Below the pieces are notes generated by a model, which was not told the origin of the DNA, searched no databases, and worked only from the letters and a program-made list of their open reading frames with translations. Below, one piece after another: positions 45,501 through 53,764 of a stretch of 64,000 bases of DNA. Location: contig OY755044.1 of assembly GCA_963576565.1 (NCBI GenBank), forward strand, positions 51,095,847 to 51,159,846, in the 5' to 3' direction. Numbering within the stretch: position 1 is the first letter of the stretch; the number at the start of each line of letters is the position of its first letter. The DNA comes from Aspidapion aeneum (taxonomy: Eukaryota > Arthropoda > Insecta > Coleoptera > Brentidae). The translations under genes and the position numbers were made by a program.

Positions 45501-47752
45501 CCCTTGCGAAATGCTTTGACCCTTTAGGTTTTCTTACACCGGTTACGTTTTTTGCAAAAAATTTAATCCAGTACTTATGGTTTATAAAGTTAGATTGGGA
45601 TCAGTTAGCACCCCCGGAAATAATTTCCAAGTGGAAAAAATTCGAGGAAGAACTCAAATTATTTTCTGATTTTTATATCCCAAGAATGATTGATCTCTCT
45701 AATTTTCAATTTTGTCAAATTGTTGGATTTAGCGATGCATCCGAGCGCAGTATGTGTGCGGCGGTTTATTTTCGTATTGTTTATCAAAACGGAGATATTA
45801 AAACGTATTTTGTGTGCGCAAAATCGAAAGTCGCTCCCATAAAAAGAATCAGTATTCCCCGTTTGGAGCTCTGTGCGGCAGTTTTGCTAGCTAAACTCAT
45901 TCAATTTATTCAAAATACTTTTGCTAATAAAATTGCTTTTCAAAATACTATTGCTTTTACGGATAGTATGGTAGCGCTCTCTTGGATCAAAGGATCACCA
46001 CATGCGTGGCGCACTTTTGTATCCAACCGAGTCACATACATACAAGAAAAAATTCAGCCTTGCGATTGGAACCATGTTCCTTCTGAATTAAATGCCGCGG
46101 ACCCCGGGTCACGTGGTCTATTGCCTGCAGATTTAATTAATTGTTCCCTTTGGTGGCAAGGACCCGAGTTCCTTTGTAAGCCACAAGAAACATGGGATTT
46201 TACTAAAAATAATATTACTACACCCAAAGAAGCTCTCGAAGAGGAGCGAAAATTGGTGTTTGCTGCAACAATTGAACCAAATTTTTTGGATTGTCTGCTT
46301 AACAAATTTTCAAATTTTTTGCGCTTAATTAGACTTGTTGCTTTTATACTACGTTTTATTCACAATCTTTGCGCGCGTAAATTTAATAATGAGAAAATTA
46401 TTATTAATTCTACGTGGTTAATACAATATGAGTTACAAAATGCAATATTTGTGCTTATAAAACACGTGCAAAATAAATATTTTCAAAACGAGATTTCTTT
46501 ACTTGTCGATAATAAACCGTTGCCAAAGGTTTTTAGAAAATTAAATCCGTTTTTGGATCAAAATAATATTTTACGCATTGGCGGAAGATTATGCAATTCG
46601 GAATTAGATTATGACAAAAAATTTCCTATACTTTTACCAGGTGATTCTCAATTTACAAAGATATTGATTGCGCATATTCACGAGAAACATATGCATACCG
46701 GCATAAACACGACTTTATTTTTACTTTTTCAAAATTATTGGATTTTTGCAGCTAAAAGGCATATAAGAAAAATAATTTCGCGTTGTTCTACATGCTGGCG
46801 CACGCGCCCCAATAATTATCAACCCCCTGTTGGAAATTTGCCAAAATTTCGCGTTTCACAAGCAAAAGCTTTTCAACACGTTGGCGTTGATCTTACGGGA
46901 AGTTTTGCTATTACAATGAGCCGCATGCGCGGTGCAAAACGACTTAAGGCTTATGTCGTTCTATTTATTTGTGGTTGTCCGAAGGCGGTACACTTAGAAA
47001 TTGTGTCAGACTTATCGGCAGACGCTTTTATGGCAGCATTCCGACGTTTTATTGCCAGAAGAGGACGCGTGGAAGTAGTCTACTCGGATAACGCGTCAAA
47101 TTTTACGCTTTCTGCTAAAATGCTTAACGAGATGTTTGCTGAAGTTGCTAATCGCGAATCAATTCGTTGGCACTTCAACCCTCCATCCGCACCCCACATG
47201 GGCGGTTTGTGGGAAAGTAACATCAAAAGTGCAAAGTCTCATTTACTACGAGTAATTGGAGAACAGGTGCTTACTTTTGAGGAGCTTTATACTGTGGTTA
47301 CTCAAGTAGATGCTATCCTCAACTCTAGGTCTTTGTGTCCAGTCAGCACAGATCCAAATGATTTGACTGCACTGACGCCCGGTCATTTCCTTAGCCTGGA
47401 ACCACTTACGACTGTTCCAGACCACGATTTTGACCAAGTGCCTTTAAATAGGCTTTCTTGGTGGCAGTTGCTGCAAAAACTACATCGCGATTTTTGGCGT
47501 AGATGGCACAGAGATTACTTACATACATTGCAACAGCACGCTAAAGTGAATCAAGACAAAATTGATCCCATTGCGATTGATACGATGGTTTTGATCAAAG
47601 ATGATCAAACCACTCCCTTAAACTGGGTATTGGGACGAGTAGTAGGATTGCACCCTGGTACTGATAATGTAGTAAGAGTTGCTACAGTTAAAACCTCCAA
47701 AGGTTTATTCAAGAGGCCTTTGGTGAAATTGTGCCCTCTCCCTAATGCTTAG
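42512..47752 (+). CDS. gag-pol: BEL-1 Gag-Pol polyprotein, 1746 aa, intact
   Basis: The start ATG lies in AAAATGG. Domains in order: Gag with a DUF1759-like core (about 130-300, LNVPPFSGDVEEF); Cys/His-rich zinc motifs (349-415, including CTNCMASFHQVNSC); and a retropepsin-like domain at about 455-600 whose active site reads LDNGA (D485-N-G instead of D-S/T-G). RT follows with VSDISKMYRM and the catalytic YIDD at 898-901. Then come an RNase H-like domain (VGFSDASERS about 1071), an integrase zinc finger (HIHEKHMHTG about 1388 to CSTCW about 1424) and the integrase core D1460 (VDLTG), D1526 (YSDNAS), E1568 (LWESN). A DUF5641-type tail (LNRLSWWQLLQKLH) ends near 1725. Gag packages RNA; Pol makes and integrates cDNA. 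One frame with no gag-pol shift is usual for BEL/Pao. There is no env. Only the protease D-N-G casts doubt on full activity. Confidence 0.95.
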   Translation: MVNDTEKKVSSAKALRQTAINQLSVLEHYANQAKTNPAAHTKFKVNFKKLSSCCKSFEKHHNALLILISDDSEALEAQNKIPKDFLDRCVEVEALHYDLFEVEAEEINRSHNEVNNQTIIFPEPEFSLPKLNVPPFSGDVEEFPSFIEIYNAVVHTRKSSDIEKFKYLRTILRGPALNLIKNIPLEGNNYLLCYDTLISRYDNKRLRAVSYWKSIENSPRLSNDDVLELRKMLDTFKENLDCLKNMGYATHSWCFITANMLLDRLDPGMRKLFEQNHASNLMPKYEDIYKFLEQHCTSLESLSLCMKQDNVQNSRPGNFSRSPRNPRNKTVLLANRQSQKTPNSKQNTCFYCKAKNTHLIFSCESFLTKPIQERIDFIRNNKGCTNCMASFHQVNSCTSQKRCRFCFLNHHSLLCLKNNSPASVIASSSVTSSGSQTNPVENQITENKSIHAGTVLGDYDTLLCTALLHIRDAYGNWHEIRAILDNGAMCSFITKKCANALGLPKSNISLNVNGLGDMSTTARHAVHCKIAAIDNKSKIFSLEPVLIDQVCDKMPSVSFNQNSLHYLTGLKLADPSWYNQAGIQLLIGADLYGSLLEEGRLYFGPDTPSCINTVFGWTLLGKMPLQNAAFASKSISTFMATISTPDSNNTLQKFWELEEVPTVEKNSPSDIFCEKYFEKTTIRDVDGKHTVSLPFKINPVDFGDTRTLALRRLYSLEKRLLNDKKLFTSYSQVMQEYLGMGHMRAVSPPNNSELHEYFYIAHHAVIKESSSSTPVRPVFDASSHSLNKPSLNQALHTGPKLQGDLVKILLNFRLHKYCFVSDISKMYRMINVEENQHKYQRILWRFNSEESVQDYELKTLTFGVNCSPYLAIRTLLKLADDYHQDLPLASAILKDSVYIDDCVVSCNDFDQIMLMKNQLIELLGRGGFELKKWASNEPKLLADLPATHIQTKDFSLDREDANSLKILGLRWNPQSDNFFYSFNYNTKICTKRNLLSTLAKCFDPLGFLTPVTFFAKNLIQYLWFIKLDWDQLAPPEIISKWKKFEEELKLFSDFYIPRMIDLSNFQFCQIVGFSDASERSMCAAVYFRIVYQNGDIKTYFVCAKSKVAPIKRISIPRLELCAAVLLAKLIQFIQNTFANKIAFQNTIAFTDSMVALSWIKGSPHAWRTFVSNRVTYIQEKIQPCDWNHVPSELNAADPGSRGLLPADLINCSLWWQGPEFLCKPQETWDFTKNNITTPKEALEEERKLVFAATIEPNFLDCLLNKFSNFLRLIRLVAFILRFIHNLCARKFNNEKIIINSTWLIQYELQNAIFVLIKHVQNKYFQNEISLLVDNKPLPKVFRKLNPFLDQNNILRIGGRLCNSELDYDKKFPILLPGDSQFTKILIAHIHEKHMHTGINTTLFLLFQNYWIFAAKRHIRKIISRCSTCWRTRPNNYQPPVGNLPKFRVSQAKAFQHVGVDLTGSFAITMSRMRGAKRLKAYVVLFICGCPKAVHLEIVSDLSADAFMAAFRRFIARRGRVEVVYSDNASNFTLSAKMLNEMFAEVANRESIRWHFNPPSAPHMGGLWESNIKSAKSHLLRVIGEQVLTFEELYTVVTQVDAILNSRSLCPVSTDPNDLTALTPGHFLSLEPLTTVPDHDFDQVPLNRLSWWQLLQKLHRDFWRRWHRDYLHTLQQHAKVNQDKIDPIAIDTMVLIKDDQTTPLNWVLGRVVGLHPGTDNVVRVATVKTSKGLFKRPLVKLCPLPNA

Positions 47753-47780
47753 TTCAGAAAATACCATACCCTTGGTATTT

Positions 47781-47794
47781 TCAGGGGGCCGGAA
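47781..47794 (+). promoter_or_regulatory. BEL-1 polypurine tract
   Basis: TCAGGGGGCCGGAA immediately before the 3' LTR start TGCTTCG. It is purine-rich except for the CC, at the position where plus-strand priming is expected. Confidence 0.7.
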
Positions 47795-48556
47795 TGCTTC
47801 GTCCCGGCGTTTAGTTTTAAGATATAAAATTTAGAGACATTTATCTAAATTAGAATGCTTTTTATTTTCTTTTTTTTTGCTAGAATTATGCTAAAACTTT
47901 ATACTTAAAGTTACTTTTGTTTCTTGGTTTAACCTAATTTAGTTACTAAGATATGCCTTGCCTACAAAAAGGGTAAAAACTTGAATTTGCGCGGTGAATT
48001 ATATGGTCAAGAATGCATTGACTTTACTTTATTATTTTTGCTTTTTTCTACCTTGAGTATATCCATTTTCCATCCTTTTTTAATTTAAGTTTTTTTTTCC
48101 CTAATTTTATACATCCCTTTACTGCTGTATTGCTACATATAGCAGTGCTCCAAAGTCCGTCTTGCTATACGGAACTCATGCGAATATTTGGGGTACTCTC
48201 CATACCAGTGATATATATTGATGGCCAAGTGAAATCACATGCGTGTTTTTTAAGACCGCGGTCGTGTATAAACATTTTATGGATTGCTTTGATGTGCTAC
48301 TGCTACTACTTTGATTGGAATTATTTGGATTCGACTGTGCAGTTGTCCATGTACCAAGTTCCTTTCATCCAAGGGTAAGTCAAAGTGTTTTTGAGCTGCG
48401 TTTCTTTACATTTTTTACTTATTCCCTATGCTACTATTCCTAACTAAGAACACAAAAGTGTAACCTAAGAGTGGGAACTATTGGACTGGAGATCCCTATT
48501 GCTACAGTTCGGTTGGTTTGTTGACTTTTTCATGCGAAAGACGTCTCGACCGACCA
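47795..48556 (+). repeat. BEL-1 3' LTR
   Basis: 762 bp copy of 41228-41983 with the 6-bp addition after GTAAGT at about 48375. It is followed by the CTAGA duplication, which restarts the satellite monomer mid-unit (CTAGAAACAAAAGTG). Confidence 0.93.
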
Positions 48557-49245
48557 CTAGAAACAAAAGTGTCATTTGTCACTTTATCTTAATAGGCCGG
48601 TAAAATAAGAACAAATAAAAAAAGAAAACAATATTGATTTTGCAATAAATGCGCGCTTGTAGCGCTTAGATAATAGCGGCAGTTTAATGGGACCTTCCAA
48701 TGCTTTCCAGAATCAAAAGTGTCATTTGTCAGTTTACCTTAATAGGCCGGTAAAATAAGAACAAATAAAAAAAACAATATTTATTTAACATGAAATGCGC
48801 GCCTGTAGCGCTTTGATAATAGTGGCACTTTAATGGTACCTTCCAATGTTTTCTAGAAACTGACGTGTCATTTGTCAATTTACCTTAATAGGCCGGTAAA
48901 ATAAGAACAAATAAAAGAAAACAATATTGATTTGACATGCTTGGATAATAGTGGCAGTTTAATAATACCTTTCAATGATTTCTAGAAACAAAAGTGTCAT
49001 TTGTCACTTTACCTTAATAGGCCGGTAAAATAAGAACAAATAAAAGAAAACAATATTGATTTGACATGCTTGGATAATAGTGGCAGTTTAATAGTACCTT
49101 CCAATGCTTTCTAGAAACAAAAGTGTTATTTGTCACTTTACCTGAATAGGCCGGTAAAATAAGACCAAATAAAAAAATCACAAATTTAATTTCACTTAAA
49201 ATTCGAACTTGTAGCGCTAAAGTAATAGTGGCAGTTTAATGTTAT
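48557..49245. repeat. Left satellite array continued, five monomers
   Basis: The same 147-bp monomer in the same orientation, with landmark positions about 48593, 48740, 48891, 49018 and 49147. Two monomers share a short form lacking the GCGCGC block. Divergence rises toward the inner edge: the last unit reads 'gtagcgctaaagtaat'. Confidence 0.9.
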
Positions 49246-50027
49246 CTGTTTAATTACAAAATTAAACAGATTTTCTTTTTTTACCAATTTTCATAAATCT
49301 TCATTTTTAATTAAATTTATTATTTAAATATAGGTGATCTTGAGAAATTAGGTTTTAATAACATAAACTAACCTTCTCAAGTTTACCTATTTAAATTATA
49401 TAAATTATTTAGTTTATAAAACAACACATTATATGGGATTTTATAATTTATCACGACCCATAACAATTTTTGAATATAAAAAGAGAGGATTTATCTCAAT
49501 AAAGGAGATTCAACATTTGATAGTTGTTCTCACTATACCTACTTAGTTTACTGTACCATAAGCCTTCTTGGTCATTGCAGGGAGTGAGGCTGCTCCCTGG
49601 CAGTAAACTTTTTACTTTAATTTCGCTGCTTAACCAAGCCGAGTTAAGCAAGTGTAATTGTCAAGCACAGCTTGCACAGTTATCTTTCAAACATTTCTAA
49701 ATTCATTGGTGTTATATGACACTTTGCCTTAATAGGCCGATAAAATAAGACTAAATATAAAAACCACAAATTCGATTTCACGTGAAATGAACTAATATTG
49801 GCAGTTTAATGCATCTTTCAACGCTTTTTAAAAACAAAATTGTCATTTGTCACTTGAGTTGATGATGAGGATTCGAAGTCTTAGCAGTTTTTGTTAATAG
49901 GGGCAGATTAATGGCATCTACTAATTATTTCTAAAAGCATAAGTATCATTTGTCAGTTTACCTCACCACTAAAATAAGTTTGTAGCGCTTGGAATATAGA
50001 AACTATTAAATGTAATTCTATAACTCC
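49246..50027. other. Foldback centre, left part: relic monomers and hairpins
   Basis: AT-rich with no ORF. Strongly diverged satellite monomers are recognisable around 49710-49850 (TAATAGGCCGATAAAATAAG) and 49900-49995. Two hairpins are visible: 49545-49609 (AGTTTACTG...CAGTAAACT enclosing CAGGGAG...CTCCCTG) and 49628-49649 (GCTTAAC...GTTAAGC). Confidence 0.6.
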
Positions 50028-50222
50028 CCACAGAGCACAAATCAAAACAACGTTAAAAACACACTTTTTTTTAGTTTAATAGGTCGCTTTTTAACGTTAT
50101 TTTCAAAACCACGTTATTTCGGTGTGATATTAATGTGGTTTTAAAAATAACGTTAAAAAGCGACCTATTAAACTTAAAAAAGTGTGTGTTTTTAACATTG
50201 TTTTGATTTGTGCTATGTGGGT
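50028..50222. mobile_element. Palindromic MITE, about 195 bp
   Basis: Near-perfect inverted repeats of about 85 bp: CCCACAGAGCACAAATC on the left and GATTTGTGCTATGTGGG on the right, continuing through AACGTTAAAAA and AGCGACCTATTAAA. A spacer of about 20 bp lies around 50120-50140. It would fold into one long hairpin. No ORF and no clear target duplication; the transposon superfamily is not assigned. Confidence 0.8.
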
Positions 50223-50702
50223 CCTAAAAGTTTTTTTCAGTTTGCTCCAATAGACTGGTAATATAATATAAGGCCACAAATAAGCTTGACAGTTTACCTT
50301 TAAACCTTTAAACTTTAAAGAAATAAGTATTATTTTTAGTAGACCGGTGAAACAAGACAAATTTTATTAATTTAAGATCAAATTAACTGTTATTAAAAAC
50401 AAATAGACGAAGGAGCAAGTAGGTATTAAAAACAAAAAGTGTACTTAAAAAATATTTATCATGGTACATCAGGTACACTTACATATATTAACGTACTTTA
50501 AAGTAACAGGTACAATTTTTAGAAATACTGAACATTTTAAGTCATGAACTGGGTAATGTTTGGTTAAATACATTTATGCTTGTGAGGTCGCCATAGTCTA
50601 TCATAAATTATAAAATTAAAATCGTCTTCGACCATTAAGGAAATTGGCATAAAAGTCCAAACTGAAAAACGAACTGTGCAAAAATAGAACACTGGTTGTA
50701 AT

Positions 50703-50760
50703 TAGAGTCCCTGTATGTGACAGATATTGGCGGCAATATCTGTCACATACAGGGACTCTA
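50703..50760. mobile_element. 58-bp palindromic micro-element with 8-bp duplication
   Basis: TAGAGTCCCTGTATGTGACA leads a perfect 27-bp arm, a 4-base centre (GCGG), then the exact reverse complement of the arm ending CAGGGACTCTA. It is flanked on both sides by GTTGTAAT (50695-50702, 50761-50768). An 8-bp duplication and TAGAG-type ends fit a minimal hAT-type MITE. It is among the shortest mobile-looking units one could have. Confidence 0.8.
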
Positions 50761-50768
50761 GTTGTAAT

Positions 50769-52182
50769 AACAGGACATCAAAATCGAAGTTTAAAATAGC
50801 GTCCTTTATCATAAAGGGACGAATACGTCTATAGAAAATCTCACAGATCACGAATCGTATATCGTTATAGACCATAAAACAGGCAACCTTTATAAAATTT
50901 TGCTTTAATTCAACTACCTTTATAAAATTTTGCTTTAATTCAACTACCCTTCGCTTTAACCTAAATTATGGTCATATCATCCGCACAGATGTCTTAAATT
51001 TTTAAGAAATCCGTAAATATTTTGATTTACTGTTAAACATATATTAGGGTTTCTTTTTAGGTTAGACAGGTTAGTGTTTTTCAAATTCCCTAAATTTAGC
51101 CGCAAAAGCGAGGACAAATTATGATGAACTAATTGTAAATGCACGACACAGGTTACGTCTATTTCACCTTGTAGGGTACGTGTTCCGCACGAATGTAGAG
51201 GTGCTATTTTGTATGCACCATATAATATAGAATACTATATGGTTCGCTCTTCTTTTGGGGTTAATATAAATACGAATCACTTGGTGATGATTTTCTTCAT
51301 CGGTCAATGCAAAGCAATTACGCTAGCACGCGATTCCGGTAATCTTTTTTTATAGAAGTATTCGTTTTATAAGGCATTAATGCCTGGGTTTGTTATTTTT
51401 CGTTTGATTATCCGACTTTTACAAATTCGTTTTTAACCTTGGACGGTTATATATCAACTTTTTACCCTTACAGTTTTTTACAATTTTGTTTTGTCTTTTA
51501 TGTCGATGAATAGGCATTCCCATAGTTATTTACAAGTTGAAATTAAGAGTAAAATTTTAATATCTAGTACTTAAAGTTCTCCCTTTAGTTTGCGCCACAA
51601 AAAAAAATTAGTAAAAAGACTAACGAATTAAATAAAAAAACCGTTTAAGAATTTATGCAAAAATGTACTGGTCATTTTATTTGTTTGTCAACTTCTTGAA
51701 ATTGGTAAAAATAATGAGATAAAATGTTAAAAGCTAAAATCATCAACGAAGAATATCAATCGCTAAATAGTCGATATTTAAAAGAAAATACAAAATTTTG
51801 TTGCCCAGTGTAATTTTCTTCATCGGTTTGTTGCCCAGTGTAATTAAACTGAAAAGTACCACCCTTTCGATTTTATTCCTGCGCGCAGCCACCACCGCCG
51901 CGGCAGAGAATACGGCCTGTTTAACAAAATTATTCGTATGTGTTGGTTCTAAGGGGTTTACAAAGTTTATAGCATTAGGCTAGAGACCGGAATGGAACAA
52001 CTGGGAGCCGGGCCAACTCGACGCTGCACTAAAATATTTTTTTTCGATAAATGTCCAGATGAAAAACAAAATAGATAAGTTATTAATACAAAAACATCTT
52101 TAAAAAATCCGTTACGCAATTTTCTTGAAATTTGGTTTTGTTAAGTAACCCAGTAACTATAAAATTACGTTTTTTATTACAA
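50769..52182. other. Foldback centre, non-coding, small duplications
   Basis: No ORF I can support. Contains a perfect 30-bp tandem duplication at 50887-50946 (CCTTTATAAAATTTTGCTTT...) and a duplicated TTGTTGCCCAGTGTAATT at about 51798 and 51827. Otherwise unremarkable AT-rich DNA. Confidence 0.6.
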
Positions 52183-53356
52183 GAATGGCGGATCCAAAAT
52201 AGCAGATATTTTTATTTTTAAACCAATTTGTCTCAAACTCTCAATATAGTTTTATCCTTAAACTGAAAAAACTTAAAATGGCGGATCCATAATGACGGAT
52301 TTTCTAATACCGATATGTATCAAATACAGAACTTGGCGGTGTATTAAGTCGCTGATTTTGGTTTTTGACTCAAACTCATAAAAAATCAAAATGGCGGATC
52401 CAAAATGGCGGATCTCTTTATATTTAAACCGATTTGCCTCAAACTTGAAAGTATGCATCACTTAATACAGTTTTATCCTCAAACTTAAAAAATTCAAAAT
52501 GGCAGATCCGAAATGGTGTACTTTCTTATTTATAAACCGATGAGTATTAAATTTAGAAATTAGCGATGTTTTAAGTGGCTGATTATCATTTTTGAATTAA
52601 ACTTATAAAAGATTCAAAATGGCGAATCCAAAATAACGGTCTTTCTTATTTACTAACCGATGTGTCTCAAGCCTAAAACATTATATTGCTTTTTTTAAGT
52701 TTTAGACAAATCGGTTAGTAAATAAGAAAGTCCACCATTTTGGAATCGCCATTTTAAATTTTTGATGAGTTTGAGTCAAAAATCATAATCAGCGACTTGA
52801 AGTACCGACAAAGTTCTGTATTTGACACATATCGGTGCATAAGTAAGAAAATCCGCCATTTTGGATCCACCATTTTAATTTTTTTAAGTTTCAGGATATA
52901 ACTGTATTAAGTGATCTCAAGCACTACAAACTTTTAAGTTTGAGACAAATTAGTTTAAAACTAAAGAAATCCACCATTTTGGATCTGCCAATTAAATTTT
53001 TTTATCAGTTTTAGTCAAAAATCCTAATCAGCGACTTGAAATACCGCCAAGTTCTATATTTGATACATATCGGTGCATAAATAAGAAAATCCTCCATTTT
53101 GGATCCGCTATTATAATTTTTTCAGTATAAAACTTATTCAGAATAAAACTGTATTAAGTGATCTCAAGCACTGCCAACTTTAAAGTTTGAGACAAATCGG
53201 TTTAAAACTAAAGAAATCTACCATTTTAAATCTGCCGTTTTGAATTTTTTATCACTTTGAGCCAAAAATCATAATCAGCGACTTGAAATACCGCCAAGTT
53301 CCATATTTGATACATGTCGGTGCATAACTAAGAAAATTCGCCATTTTGAACCGTCA
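52183..53356. repeat. Second inverted tandem array (AAAATGGCGGATCC units)
   Basis: The left half (52183-52682) has units marked by AAAATGGCGGATCC at about 52184, 52277, 52389, 52496 and 52617. The right half (about 52702-53356) has the inverse CCGCCATTTTGGATCC at about 52731, 52852, 52971, 53091, 53217 and 53340. Two unit types alternate (one with AACCGATTTG and GTTTTATCC, one with CCGATATGTATCAAA and GTCGCTGATT), giving a dimer of about 235 bp. The centre is a hairpin around 52683-52701. Confidence 0.85.
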
Positions 53357-53764
53357 GTTTAAGTTAGGTTCAGCCGTTTGCCACTAGCGTAGAAGCATAT
53401 GCATATGAAACCTTAATTATGGAGTTCTTAAGTCCGCTGAATACAAATCTGTAAGTAGGAAAAGATTTGGAGGTAATCTGGAGGAGTGGAGGATATTCAT
53501 GGCGTAAGCACTAAATGGAGACTCAGCAATAAACTTTATTTAAGTTTTTCTTATAGATTTTGACAGCTCTACTCAACCCTGTGATAATATGAGCACAGTC
53601 ATTTGTTGGGCTTAATTTACCATTTTGAAATATTCAAGATGGCGGCCGACGGTAAAAAGTCAGAAGAGCATATGCATGAGATACACCTATCCGAGGGTTT
53701 TTGGGTTTAATGAATCTGAGGTCAGAGACCTATGGCCCATTTTTGCAAATTTTGCAATAAGCTG
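53357..53764. other. Foldback centre, right part, non-coding
   Basis: No ORF or recognised repeat, apart from 'aagatggcggccgac' at 53638, which loosely echoes the GGCGGATCC units. Confidence 0.5.

Larger units (their letters stand above)
41228..48556 (+). mobile_element. BEL-1: complete, apparently intact BEL/Pao retrotransposon
   Basis: Two LTRs (756 and 762 bp), both TGCTTCG...CGACCA, flanked by the perfect 5-bp duplication CTAGA (41223-41227, 48557-48561) taken from a satellite monomer. Between them are a tRNA-Tyr-type PBS, a leader of about 500 bp, one uninterrupted 1746-codon gag-pol frame and a polypurine tract. The LTRs differ by about six substitutions and one 6-bp indel by eye, so insertion is recent. 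It is the only element here with no visible disabling lesion. Confidence 0.96.

Noticed and set aside
51798..51983. 61-codon frame in the foldback centre
   Set aside because: Short, no motif; its start lies in a small local duplication (TTGTTGCCCAGTG).
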